Under the pieces are notes generated by a model. The model did not search any database. It had not been told where the DNA came from and was given only the letters and a program-made list of their open reading frames with translations. Source: Acestrorhynchus altus (Eukaryota; Chordata; Actinopteri; Characiformes; Acestrorhynchidae). From it: 64,000 nt of DNA. The position numbers and the translations under genes are program-made. Position 1 is the stretch's first letter, and the number at the start of each line of letters is the position of its first letter. Of this stretch, positions 1-12,043 are shown piece after piece. The stretch spans positions 22,175,309 through 22,239,308 of the forward strand of contig CM067506.1 of NCBI GenBank assembly GCA_034509495.1. The letters are read 5' to 3'.

Positions 1-2035
1 TTAAAACTATAATTTAAATTACATAGTATTATCTAAAAATGGAAATACATTACTTCACATGACTTTTAAGAGGTTGCTTTAAACAAAATAACAAGTTTAA
101 ATCCGGAAATCTGATCAAGCCATTTGACAACCCCACATGGACAGGCATGAATGTGCATTTACTGACAAATAACACACTAATAGTAATATTACAGGATTTT
201 ACACAAATGTGAGCATTCACACAGTTCCCACGAGAGATATTGTGCAGCTCAACCAATGATCCCGAGTCCAGTATCAAGAGTGGCAATGAAAAGACAGAAT
301 CCCCATTATTACAAGTCAGTAAAGAATCAAAATGATATGAAAGGTGTTATTTTATGATACAATGTCAACATAATGTTATTTTAGCATTTCTGTTTATTGC
401 TGTTTTATTTGAACTTTATTTTAAAAGCAGAAGAAATGCAATGTCAGCCTGGTGCCATTTTTTATAGTTTTATAGGCAAATGCAATACTGAAAAAGTGCT
501 CTGTGACCTTTCCACCTCACACACCTTTACTAGTACATTACAATGGGTTATTACTGCACTACTACTACGACACCAATATAGTGGAACCCTAAGGTAGGTG
601 AACTTCTTGAAGGATCCAGTGAGGTCGAGGTAGGGGTTTCTGAAAATGTGAATGCTGACCTCATATTAGCATGGAAAGAAAACAGGCCGATACACAACTC
701 AAAATCAAATCAAAATTGACACTAAAAGTGAATGTACACGCAAAAGTCACTTCTTTATGCAGTTCGTTTTTACACCACTGTGAAGACACAGTGGTCTTAG
801 TGGGTGTGACCTTGCCCCCAGTTGAAGCAGAGAGGCATCGATGAAAAGCACATCACTAACAGAGGGCCGCCCTGAAAATAATGTCAAGCCAGCGTTTCCT
901 GTGCGCTCACAGCCAAATGGTTCCTGGCCCCATGCTGCTGTAGTGAGGGTGAGATGGAGCTCAGATAATATCCACTTTAATTTCTCACCTGAGGCGAAGC
1001 GCTGCGGAGAGAGAGGGCTGCCGCCAGCAGCCCGCGGTGCAGTGGCCATTTTTCATCAGCTCCCTGCACCTTGCGCACATGCTGTAACCTCTGTGGCTTC
1101 TCTGCTGTAGGGCTGTGGTGGTACGAACAATGATACCAAACATGGAAAAGGTGAACAAGCTAGAATATTGTTTGTTTAAAACACAAAGATGCTGGGTAAT
1201 TCTATTTGATGCTCAGATGAAATATGTTTATTCTAGAAGGACACCACATGTTGCTCATTGCATAGACAAAATCTGGGACCGGGCAATAGCGATGCATTGG
1301 GGGAGGAAGTACAAGGAAGCCAGGGGAAGTATAATGGCTAAATAACTGCGTAATTGGACAGGCCTAATAGCCAATAGATTCATCATTTGTAGAGGGTTTT
1401 CTGGGATGGAGGTCAGAACCATGGTCTGGAAATCTGATTCTGCACCATGGCTACAGGTGGAGCTGCTACCAGCTCCTTCTAGCTGAAGTGCCAGGTCTGC
1501 CACATAGGACAGCCTTAGTGTGGAAACATGTACGGCATCACTCTTTAAAGCAAATTAATTAGCCAATAAAGGGAGTGATTAAAAACCTAATGAGCTCTTT
1601 TATATGGGGACTGTTCCTGTGGTCTCAGGCCATGCACTTTCCAAAATGGGACGCCCAGTTCCAAAATTGAGAGCAGCTGTTTAACAATTTGATATTTGAG
1701 AGCATTTGGCAGCTATAAATATTGAACAGCAGCATGGTGCCAGAGGTCCCTACAATGGCAGGTATGTGCAACCAGACACCCCAGGGACAATCCCCCATGT
1801 TCACTGTGCCGAGGGAAAGGGCCGTGGATGCACTGGGGCCTCCGTGATTCACTGTGTGTGGGAAGGCTGGGGCTGTGAAAAACTCTGCCAGCTCAGATAA
1901 GACCTCAGTGGCTTGGCATGGCACTCGGCCTGCTCGACCTGACACAGCCACAAATCATTGGGTTCGCAAGTCACAATTTAACTCCTCACTCTTATCACTG
2001 CACTGGCCAGGATTCGATAGACAAAGAGAGCGAGT
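1..2035. other. unique non-coding DNA
   Basis: No recognised gene or repeat. Open frames on both strands are short, overlap each other and match no family I know. The block near 840-1110 is more GC-rich and open on both strands at once, which suggests stop-poor composition rather than coding. Around 1545-1600 several TTAATTA/ATTAG-type homeodomain cores cluster, as often seen in developmental regulatory DNA; this is inference only. Confidence 0.5.
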
Positions 2036-2094
2036 GTGTGAGTGAGGGAGTGAGAGAGAGAGACAAGGAATGAGAGACTGTACATATGTGTGAT

Positions 2095-2188
<94 letters not shown>
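2036..2188. repeat. compound microsatellite GTGA/GA, (TA)n, (CA)n
   Basis: A degenerate GTGAGTGAGGGA/GAGA stretch (about 2036-2062) and a short spacer precede (TA)10 at 2095-2114 and an uninterrupted (AC)n at 2114-2188, about 37 units. Such long perfect CA arrays are typical of teleost genomes and highly polymorphic. Open frames read on the minus strand here are artefacts (poly Cys-Val). Confidence 0.97.
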
Positions 2189-2192
<4 letters not shown>

Positions 2193-2845
2193 CATGAAAA
2201 AGCTGGCCCTTGTTTGTTCTGGCAAATCTTAAGGCACACATGCTCTGTCTTTCATAACATAAAAAAACAAATAAAAAATGTGGCCTGTTCAATAGTTTGG
2301 TCTTCATCTTACAGAGTCAGAAACTCCCTTTTTAGCAACTTGAAAAACACTATTTGCATCTAGTTAAAAGTCTCCCATTCTTACAGCTGGAATGTACCAC
2401 TACTCTTTGCATAAGGCTATACATTTTCAGTTGTACTTCTGGAACACTGCTGTTGCTGTTGAAGCCATTGTCTTTTCAGCTTCAGCCTTTTAAAGTGTAA
2501 GTACACTAATACTCCATGTTACTTGTAGGTAAAACAAGCAATTTTATGCTGATAAATGATAGTTTTGCTATTCCAAACCTAGCATATGTGCCCCCAAGTG
2601 GTCATAAAATCACTTTTTCTGCATCTGTAACTCCACCTCAATTGATGACAAAATAGAGATGATTTTCCCTCTATTCTGTAGCAGTGGGTGGTGGCATTTC
2701 AAACGATAATGGTCTCGATGGTTACTGCAGCTTCAACTGGATGATTATCTCCCTGCTCACTTCTTTATAAGCTCTGCCTCCAAAGGCTCATGCATTTTTC
2801 TAACGTGCTGAGCAGGTGAAAGACCCACTGGTCCTGTACACTTTA
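2189..2845. other. unique AT-rich non-coding DNA
   Basis: No gene seen. The distal half (about 2440-2845) may still belong to the decayed transposon that is clear from about 2850, since phrases such as 'gaagccattgtcttttcagc' resemble the reverse complement of fish Tc1-type elements. The similarity is too weak for a firm call. A CTCF-like core (tgcccccaagtggtc) lies near 2587-2602. Confidence 0.35.
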
Positions 2846-3190
2846 ACAGATGGTTTAACATCTGTATCCAGGACTTGATGGAATACTGTGGAATCCATTC
2901 CTCACTCATGCAATGCTACTAAATGCCCCTAGTGGCAACACAACCCCAAGGCATGATAGATTCACCCTTACGTTTCATAGTTGGTAGGGTGTTCCTTTAT
3001 TTAATGCAGTTCCTTATTCTCAAAATGCTCCACTGTTCACCTGCCTTCTTGAATTGTTCTGTAGTTATTGTTCTTGAGTTGTTCTGTTATTGCATGCAAA
3101 GCTGCACAGTAGAATGGTGCACCATCAGCTACACCATTCTCTTCACACAAGTACATCAGATTATTAGAACAGTTGTGTTCAGTGTCCCCT
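2846..3190 (-). mobile_element. Tc1/mariner-like transposase fragment (decayed)
   Basis: Read on the minus strand, this is a broken copy of a Tc1-type transposase gene. The diagnostic stretch is around 2930-3000 (caacacaaccccaaggcatg, then a degenerate tttcatagttggtagggtgt), which is the antisense of the VKHGGGSxMxWGC block near the second catalytic region. Upstream on that strand the 'gctgcacagtagaatggtgc' motif near 3100-3125 marks the central HTH/linker. The frame is disrupted, so no product is expected. Sister fragments of related subfamilies lie at 24.8 and 38.5 kb in the same orientation. The family call rests on recalled fish repeats. Confidence 0.65.
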
Positions 3191-3455
3191 AAATAAATAT
3201 GTATAAGTAGTTTGACCAGAGGAGGATGGGTCCCCCCCTTGTGAGCCTGGTTCCTCCCAAGATTTCTTCCTCCAGCTCTGATGGAGGTTTTCCTTGCCAC
3301 TGTCACCCGTTGGCTTGCTCACTAGGGGGTCTATTTCTTATCCTTTGTTCCTGTGTTGTTAACCTTTTTAATTTTTTTTGATTTCTGTAAAGCTGTTCTG
3401 TGACAACATCAGTTGTGAAGAGCACTACACAAATAAATTTTGATTTGATCAGTGT
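3191..3455 (+). mobile_element. 3' tail of a non-LTR retrotransposon (L2/CR1-like) or derived SINE
   Basis: The stretch with 'gaccagaggaggatgggt', 'ttccttgccactgtcaccc' and 'ggcttgctcactaggggg', followed by 'ctgtaaagctgttctgtgac' and an AAATAAATTTTGATTTGAT end, matches the very common fish retrotransposon 3' end that terminates in short TTGAAT/TTTGAT-type repeats. Only the 3' end is present, as expected for 5'-truncated reverse-transcribed copies. It directly abuts the Tc1-like fragment on its left. The assignment to the L2/CR1 group is from memory. Confidence 0.6.
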
Positions 3456-6400
3456 TGTCTTAGTTAACCTTACTGATCCTGGGCAGTGATATGGAGGTTC
3501 TGAGTTGTCCTTCATACCAGCAGATACCTCTAAAATTTTTCTTAATCTTTCACATGTGATCTCTATAGTTGCCCTTAACTACTGTATCTCAACTCAAATA
3601 TCGGTACTTAGGCCAAGAGATATATTTGTAAATGTATGTGTGTGTGAGGCACTGATCTGCAATGTAAGCTTTCTACATTCGTATAAATCTTTTTTCTTTG
3701 AAATAGCAAAATTGTTACCTCAGTAGCGTGTCATTAAGACGGATTCATTTCGATAACTCTCATTATCACTATCACCCAGGTTTAGTGTGGCGACAAAAGC
3801 ATATCCAGCATTTCAGTCTATCTCTCTTTTTGACTCATCCCTAGATTCTCTCATTTGTCAGAGATTGCCAGCTGCCCGGCTTGAAAGGCCTAGCGTAAAT
3901 AAACCAGGAGTTGTTTCCGTCCTGCAGTGGAACACAGGGGCCCTGAGCAGCAAAGCCGGTCCATGCAGACGCTTATCTCTGCTCGCAAAGACTGGACCAG
4001 TTCTCCACGCTACATTGCATCCTTTTAGCCTGCATTATCAGCAGAAACCAACACAGATCAATCGGGAAATAGTTAAGTTTTACTTTTCACTTTTACCTCC
4101 CCTGATGTGAAAAGCGCTGTCTTGTCTGTGGTTATCGATGAAAGGGAGGAGCCATGCCTTAAAAAAAAAAAATCAGGTCACAGTGAGGCTCATGACCGCC
4201 AGTGAATCTCTCATGTGCTGTTTGAGCTAAAAATAGAGCCTACTGCACATCACGTCCAGACAACCGCTAAATATCTCGGAGTATGAAAGAAGCTTCCAAG
4301 AACGTTGAAACAAACACAGCAGACAAGGGACGTAGAAAAAAAAATGCTTCACAAGGCCTTGGATTCAGCTATGCCACAAGCAACGGGTTGTTGTGCTGTG
4401 TTGGCATATGTATTTACCTCTTTCAAAGAAAATGGACTTCAGCAACATATGAAGCTGCGTACACGTTTTGTTATTCCATTATCTTCACCTCAGCAGAAAA
4501 TGTGGTTCTGCTTTCATAAAGACACTTAAATCTTAAGACTTCTAATTTAGGGTGACAGCAGAGAAGAGGAATTCCAGGCTGGGCTTTTTGGAAAAGCCAT
4601 AATTTACATTCTTGCAAAAGTTCGTAACAAGCAAGAGGTTGTATTTCAGGCAAAGCGAAAAAAGCTGTGTCTTTATCTAGAGGCAGAGAAGAGTGCCTCG
4701 CAGGCATGAAAGCTCTAAGTGAGGAGGTGGGCCAGACAGGGTGCAGCAAACCTAACCTGGCAGGCATGGCTCCAGCTCCAGAGTGTTGGTGCACTCACAG
4801 TGTGCTGCTGCTGCTGAATAGGTAAGCTGAGAAATTCCATGGCCTTCTGTTTCAGGCTCGGCCCAAAAGTGCTGAAACATCAGCTCCAGGAGACATCGCA
4901 CTGGGCAAGCTGCTTGCTCTCTCCCACAATGAACCCAGTTCAGACATACACACTCATACTGCTACCAGGACGGCTGTGTTCAATGTACTGATTTGGCAAC
5001 ATAGAGTTGAAAAGCTCTTGACAATTGCAGGGGTGATATGGACATAACTGTAATGATATTTATTAATGCACTTTTGCACAGGGCATGTACGTATGAGGGA
5101 AGCCGCATTCAAGACTACTAGTTTGCTACTCAGCAGTCAGCAAACTAACTCAATCTTAAAAATGCCTTCAGCAAAAAAGCACTGATAACAGTCCACAACT
5201 GAGAATGCTGAAGTCTGAGGCATCTATTGTATATTTATATATACTTACATAAGTATACTTATGAAGACTTTCACAGCAAGCATGAAAAAAAAAATGTAAA
5301 TATGATTATTTACTCTCTGCTCTAATTTTGGCAACAGTATGTAACAGTCATGGCTACTGACAAAAGTAATGGATTATTATTCAAAAAACATTTAACTGTA
5401 TGTAATATTCGGAGCAGGTGTCTCCAAGCTGTGCATCTGAGATGTGTATGGAAGTTCTCTGAAAGTTTAATCTGTGAAAGAGCTCTTCCTACTTCTACTC
5501 TTTCAAAAAAAAAATAGTATTTACTTCTTGAGGCCCTGTCTCAATCATTCCCTCTATCTATGTAGTGCACATTGTAGGTTGAGCAACAGCAGCACCTCAA
5601 AACAAACATAAGCAAGCATAATCTGCCTGATCTAAAGTCATTTAAATTCAGCAGTAGGTCAGACAACTCTGTTAAACTCTGTTCAGCATTTAAGTAGTAC
5701 ACAATGTAAGGAGGACGATGTGATTTCAGTAAGAGTGACCTCTGCAGGTTAGTGGTAAAATGAGAACTGTTTACAACAATTTGGTCTCGTTTATTGTCGT
5801 CACATTCAGTGTTTAATGGCCTTAAGTTAGTTTAATCTTTTTAAGTTAAGCAAGTACTTATTGTGAGATAAACCTCCTATACATTTACTTTCTGCGTTCA
5901 CACTTGCGTTAAGACAATGTAACACACACAACAGATGGTCATTTTAATTGTACAACATTGTCTACTGAGCTGTTCTGTGATAGTTGGTATCATAGTCTTC
6001 ATATCCTACTACATACTGCATTGTGAGGTTGCTTCTAATATTCAGCCTTAGCTGTCAGGCACACACACTCTACAGCTCACTCTGCAGACAGACTACATGC
6101 CACAACAGAGCACAGGCATCACGTGTATACAGTTATTCACTCCTAACTAACACATGATCACTCAAGGCCTCCAGACAGATGCAAGACTACAAATGAGTGA
6201 GTGAATACTATAGACAAAGACTACACAAACATTATGAAAACAACGCACGCAAGCAGAAAAATAAAGGGGAAACGTCTGCAAGTGCACACACAGTTTCAAG
6301 TCTTGACAATCAAAGCAAGTAATTTCTCCTTTAGGAACCCAGCATGGCGACCTCCTGTGCAGCAGCTCCTGCCGTGCCTGAGTTTTCTTCTGTTTCATGC

Positions 6401-6904
6401 GACAAATCTAATTAGCGAGAAAACTCTGACTAAATGAAAGGAAAACAATTAGAAGCAAAAGATAGGGTCCGCGAATAGAAGCTGTCAATGGGGTGTTATT
6501 CCGTCACTCTTGGTCTCCACGCTCAAACCCTGAAAAACAGTGAATCTGATTAACCCAGCTAACAGCAAATAACGCTGCTCACTCTCTGATAATTAAAGGG
6601 ATTCGTCAATAGCCGTGCATGCACCTCCCAGCCCCCATTACTGCAGGGCTCGGGTGCACTCTGTGGTGAGTCTGGAGGTGAGGAGGGCTCTCTTTCACTT
6701 CCACTGCTCACTCGGCCCTTGCACTGGCCAGAGAGCTAATGAGATTAGTCAGTAATGGACTGAGAGTAAACTCACACTTAACACAAGCTCAGCCAGCCAG
6801 GCCCAGGCTGGGGTGTTGTTCTGGCTGGCTGTGGTCTGCTGCTGCTCACGGAGGGCTGGCATTGCGAGGCACCTAAGAGGGCCATACATGGGTGCTGAGA
6901 GCTC
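3456..6904. other. unique non-coding DNA
   Basis: No gene, RNA gene or clear repeat. Short A-runs occur near 4160, 4340, 5290 and 5505. The open frame at 4471-4794 (minus) has no recognisable domain. The part at 6470-6640 is a compact block with several TAATTA-like cores and looks like candidate regulatory sequence; it is listed separately. Confidence 0.5.
6470..6640. other. candidate conserved non-coding block
   Basis: Balanced, low-repeat sequence with homeodomain-type cores (tgattaacccagctaac, ctctgataattaaaggg) and no open frame. Texture resembles vertebrate developmental CNEs. There is no direct proof; multi-species alignment is needed. Confidence 0.2.
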
Positions 6905-6955
6905 CAGTGGGCAGGGCCGGGGCCGGGGCAGGGCCAGGCCAGGCCAGGCCAGGGC
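6905..6955 (+). repeat. G-rich tract with CCAGG repeats; G-quadruplex motif
   Basis: Five G-runs of three or four (6909-6911, 6914-6916, 6919-6922, 6925-6928, 6931-6933) separated by two bases satisfy the usual G-quadruplex pattern. They run straight into four or five copies of CCAGG (6934-6954). An open frame rich in Gly/Ala/Pro here is compositional. Confidence 0.8.
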
Positions 6956-9900
6956 TTACACACAGTGATGGCTCTGTGTTCACAAAGTGGAGTCTTATTC
7001 ACACATGCATACTCACACCTCTTGGATTTTCCTTCCGAAAAGCATGGGCACTACTAAACATTTGTCTGCAGTAACTGAATCGATGTTTTAAGACATTCCT
7101 TGCTTTCAAAACAGCCAAAACAAACCTGCCTCAAACCTGTTCACACTGTCACTTCATTACAAAAGTCATTCCTTATGTGAATTTGTAATTAATTGTGATC
7201 ACATGTACTTTAAATTAACAACAGCAAGTAGGGATAGATCATGGTCTTATAAGGCCCCTGGGTGCAAGTGTGTTTAGATGCCCCCTGCCGACAATAAGAT
7301 TTGAAAAGTGAGATTAAATGATATTGTGTCTCTCTTAATATCTGTTTGGAGCAAGCTCAGTAATGTTTATTTGTTTTGAAAATGAAAAATTAGGCCTTAT
7401 TATAAATACACATTGTCCCATTGTTTCTATAATGCAGTAATTTGTGCCACTGTGAAAGACTGGGATTGGACTTTTGTTTGAGATTTCAATCACAATTTCT
7501 TTTATTTTCAAGAGAATATTCCACAATACATAAGTAGGCCTTACACAGATGGAAGGGTATAAATACTAAAACCTCAATCACTAAAAGGGACTAAAAGGTT
7601 ACATTTGGAAGACAACAAAAAATGTCTATAAAAACATTTTTTTTCGTGGATTGCACCAAGATATTTGAGCCACTTTAAGTGGTTTGTGGTCTGACCTCCC
7701 ACAAACACCCCTGGCAGTCAGAGGTCCTTGGCTGCTTGCCTCAATATCCCATTCACTAATCCTCCCCTGATAATACCTATATTCTAAGGTTTAAAACAAG
7801 GCAATATAAATTCAGATCAGGTTCAGATAATGCTTCATTTGAACATATTTCCTCTATTTCCAGATCTCAAAGGTTTTGTTTTTTTGTTGGCAGACTGTTA
7901 CTTATGAGCTTGGCTGCATCTTGTGATGCATTTCCATGAGAATAGCAACACTGGCAATCATGAACTAAAGCACAGTACTGAAATGACTTCAAGCATTTCA
8001 TTCCAAAGAGTGGCATGAGCACCATTCCTTACTTTAAGGGAATACGTATGTAGGGAAGCTTGGCCATTACTCAGGTGGAACCTGGCCCATGAAATGGCCA
8101 CGCATGGGCGAGGAGCTGGTTTCATCAATACGGCCACGACAGACAGGGAGATCTTTGCAGAGAGGGTTATGGCCAAGTGTCAGGCTATCTAAGAGTGAAT
8201 CAGAGTAGGCCAGAGCGCACAGACACGCACAACGCAGCCTGGAATCAATCCGGCCGACTGCCACTCAGCCCCTGTGGATTAAGATTTAAATTGGAGCCCA
8301 TCTACCCTGTCACTAAAATGGATATTGTATCCTTCATGCAGGAAGTGGGGAATTACTCCACCCTCCCCTTGCCTTTACACTCACTGCTCTTGACAGATAA
8401 GTGGTGCAAGCAAACCTGCGTGATGCGGAGGCCGCTGCACCAAACCCAGTGGCCGCCTTCATCCAGGCAAGGGCAAACACAGCAGACTATGTATGGCTGT
8501 CTGAGTGGCACCACATACGGGTGGGAGATCCATCCATCTGTCCTTCTACCTTCTTATCCCCTGCATCCTAGATAAGGTTATTGTGGGTCCGGAACCTACC
8601 AGGAATGTTTGCCCACAAAATCTCCTGGACCTCCTGGACTCCTTAGCAGTGGTGCAAACTCTAGACTGATCTGTTGTTTGTTGACTATTGCTGGTAATAA
8701 CAATTTTACAGAGTGATGAACACATTGTAATGAGCTTTCTTATAGTGAGGGTGTTAGCTACAGTATTAGTCTCCTTTTGGTTCAGAACTCTCTGCAGAGC
8801 TGGTTTAAATCGGAAAATGGCTGCTGTGGCTGAGAAAATGTCCATTAATGGCATCTTGAGAACACCAATTAGTACTCCAGACCCTGTGGTTAAAACTGAG
8901 GTTCAGAACTGGATTGGTATTAAAATAGCTGATTCCCGAACTATTACAATATCGCTGGATCAGCCTAGATTCTGATGCACAGATTGGGATGAGGACTTCA
9001 CTTGTATTTTCTATCATGATCACATCCATAATAAAGTCACACAGGAGATCCAAAACTTTCTCATGTCAGGACTGCATGTAAAGATACTGTTCAGACATGC
9101 CATGATTCCCCTTCTGATCTAAAAAGAGCTGAATTGAGCTGCACTCTTCAAATAAAAAACTCATACTCAATTGATTTCTCACACTCAACCTTCAAACCAT
9201 CAGCCAATCAACCTCCAGTTTGAAAACTAGAGCTAGTGCTAGAGTAAAGAAAACCAATTAAAATGAAAACGACAAAGGAGTGTAAATTTCAAGTGTTCAA
9301 AGTGCAATAAAAGAGCAGAAAGACCATTTCTAACTGCAAAGTTGAGCCAATGTGTGACAAAACCAAACAGATTTACATTTTGTTTTGACTGAATTAATCT
9401 TTTCGTGTTGGTTTAAACTGCTCATCACATTATTCACTTCAATGGCATTAAACTGCTATGCCTCCCACCCCTAGCACAACCACAGCGCCTCTCCGCTCCT
9501 CAGCTGCAGGACGGAATGACCAGTGTAGCTGAAAGGTCAGTGGTGGGTAATTTGTTTTTTAGCTACGTGGACAGGCTCACAACAGACACAGGCAGGTAAA
9601 CCAATTACACCCTGACATGAATCACCATGACGAAGAGCCGCCCTGTGCAGGCACTGCGGCCATTATAGGCCCTGCTACTGTCCTCACGCTCTTGTCCCTG
9701 ACACCAGACTACTTCCCTGAGCCTTCCTCATTAGCTAACCTACAAGATCATTTACTCACAGAGACTAGCAGCTACTGCACTGGCTGGCTTCTGCTTACTA
9801 ACTAACAGTATTTTGACAAATCAGCAGAAGGTCACCCGCAGCCCCTGGAATTGAGACTGTTTAAACAGCAATGACAATAATTTCAGCAAGTCACTGCATT

Positions 9901-10403
9901 TATTACGCTGCTGCAAGCAAATAAACAAGTGATAGCCGCGACAGGCCGTGTCCTCAGCTTAATGACTCAAATGGTTCTGGTGCTTTGAATAAACCATTAG
10001 GTCCTGGCTCCTAACTGCAGCTCCAGCTCCAGCTCCTTCGCAAACAATTTGAAATGAGTGAGAAACCTGAAGGAATTTGATTGGGATTTGGTGGCGTTTT
10101 GTAAGACAGTTTGTGATATGAACGCACTTCGTTTTCGGTAATAAATGTTTTATAAAGCTCCGCACAAGGCAGGCTTTTTTGTGTCTGGTCTCCGGCACCA
10201 CCTTGCGAAAACAACAGCTTTCTTGGCATTCATTACCAATCCTCCAGAGGAAAACTGCAGCTATGTCTGGCAGCCACAGCTTTATGGATGCAAGCAATTT
10301 CAGCCGTGTGTTTTTCTTTTTTTCCCCCACGAAACAGCATGTCCTCCTTTCTGCTTTTAATCAAATCGACTCCCTCATCTACCTACAGTTAGAAGAGCTC
10401 AGA
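6956..10403. other. unique non-coding DNA
   Basis: No recognised gene. 7630-7760 and 8580-9060 have some character of old interspersed repeats: 8905-8965, with 'ctgattcccgaactattac' and an AT-rich flank, resembles the ends of fish hAT-type elements, but only weakly. Open frames at 8177-8575 (132 codons) and 8546-8854 show no known domain. Confidence 0.45.
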
Positions 10404-10452
10404 TACACACACACATGCACGCGCACGCACACACACACACACACACACACAC
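10404..10452 (+). repeat. (CA)n microsatellite with CG interruptions
   Basis: ACACAC tract interrupted by atgcacgcgcacgc, then about 12 clean AC units. Typical dinucleotide microsatellite; the CACG variants indicate an older, partly decayed 5' part. Confidence 0.95.
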
Positions 10453-11093
10453 CATTTGACTTGCAGCTAGCCTATGGGCAGAGTGGAGCACAGCTCCTAA
10501 GTGTCCGTGTTAAATACACCACCTTGCTCCACTCCCCCACCCTGAAATTAATTATACGAGTGAGCAGCACTTTTACACTCTCTAACTGGCCTTTTCTGCC
10601 GTCTGGCTCACGAGGCACTTTTGCTCATCCACTGTACTCCATTCACTGGCCCTAAAGCAGCCCTCGGCCTCTGCTGGCTGTTACTATGGCAACAGTGTTC
10701 TTTCAGCACTTGCAAAATAATGAAGACAATGTGTTTTCCATTTAGATTAGTTTTTGGCGCGGCGGAGATACAGAGTGTCCATCTTAGCACCTCTTTCATG
10801 GCTGATACAATGCAATAAAAATGGCTCTTCCAGCCTCAAATACAGGTTAAGGTTTGCTATCAGGCAGATGGTTGGCAAGAGGAGTCAGTGTTTTATGGGG
10901 ACTTTTTCGCCTGCTGCAGAAAAGTTTAATTACCAAGCTTGGAGAAGGGGAAGCCAGGTCCATTGTGCACGCTAATGGAACAAAGGAAATGGAACATCTT
11001 TAACACCTTTCGATAGACTAGTAAAAATAGGTGTTAACCCACACAGGAGGCTGCGAGCCACTGAAAGGCAGATGCCAACATCCCCATAAAATT
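10453..11093. other. unique non-coding DNA
   Basis: Unique sequence with no credible gene. Short overlapping open frames occur on both strands between 10608 and 10975 and have no recognisable domain. Confidence 0.5.
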
Positions 11094-11145
11094 AAAAAAA
11101 AAAAAAAAAACAGAAACAAAACAAAACAAAAAAAACATAAAAACA
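11094..11145 (+). repeat. A-rich tract
   Basis: A run of about 17 A (11094-11110) followed by CAAAA/ACAAA-type units and another A8 run. It could be the poly-A end of an old retroposed copy, but no target-site duplication or upstream SINE/LINE body is recognisable. Confidence 0.8.
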
Positions 11146-11971
11146 TATGGTATATATATCATATATTATTAAATACTAAATGGAAAGAATAACTCAGCTC
11201 TTCATCTAATAACACTAACATTTCTGTTCTCATTATTTTGTACCTTTTTATTTCTTTAACCAAAACAGAAGAAAACAATACAGGCTGCGCAAGGCAGCAG
11301 TGCCTAATTTGGTTGCCAAGCTGCACAATTATTTGAAATCAATGCTTGTTTTCACCAGCAAGCCATGATCAAGCAGAAGGTCCGTACCTCAATGGCATCG
11401 CGGCTGTGGGTAAATAAAGCAACCGCGATAAGGTCGGCCTACAGCAACAGGCAAGGCCACCTCAAACAGAGAGCTCAATTCTCCCACGCCTTTCATCGTC
11501 GACTTTCTCACATTCAATTTCTACAACAGTAACCACTAATAGTTCACGCTGGGGATACAAAAAACAAACAAAAGGACGCTCTTGCAAAAGTCAAAACGTA
11601 CACTCAGAGAGAACGAGCTGTTAGCGATGCTGATATAAAGCAAAAACAAAGCTCTTCCCCGGAAAGTCCTTTCCCTGAAAGGGGCCTAGGGCAGCCCCAG
11701 CAGAAACCCACTGCACTTGATGGAAAGAGCCCAGTGCATGTTTACAGTGGAAACAGTGAGTCTGGGACATTTTCTTCAAGTCCCTTTTCCACTGTTTATA
11801 GAGAGAGGAGAGGAACAACACTTCCTGAAAGGAAAGCCAGCTTTCCAAGCCCAAATCGAATCCAAGCTTTCCAACAAATCTGCAGACAGGGGAACACTCT
11901 GTATCCAATTTTTGTTTTCCACTTATTGGCCAGTAAACACATGCATGCACTATTAGGCCTGTGCACGTGTG

Positions 11972-11974
<3 letters not shown>
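11146..11974. other. unique non-coding DNA
   Basis: No gene. 11280-11530 is a balanced, repeat-free block that could be regulatory. 11700-11950 has short overlapping open frames on both strands without recognisable domains. Confidence 0.45.
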
Positions 11975-12016
<42 letters not shown>

Positions 12017-12043
12017 TCTCTCTCTCTCTCTCCCTCTCTCTCT
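11975..12043 (+). repeat. (CT)n microsatellite
   Basis: About 34 CT units with two CCCT interruptions (near 12011-12013 and 12031-12033). On the minus strand it appears as an Arg/Glu repeat inside a 142-codon open frame, which is therefore an artefact. Confidence 0.97.

Noticed and set aside
2923..2945. CTCF-like ccctagtggc inside the Tc1 fragment
   Set aside because: Part of the conserved transposase DNA shared with the 24.8 kb copy; a repeat-borne partial match.
8177..8575. 132-codon plus-strand frame
   Set aside because: No known domain or splice context; stop-poor composition with an overlapping frame on the other strand.
10179..10655. 158-codon frame on the plus strand
   Set aside because: Extended by the CA microsatellite (Thr-His repeat); no domain and a competing open frame on the other strand.
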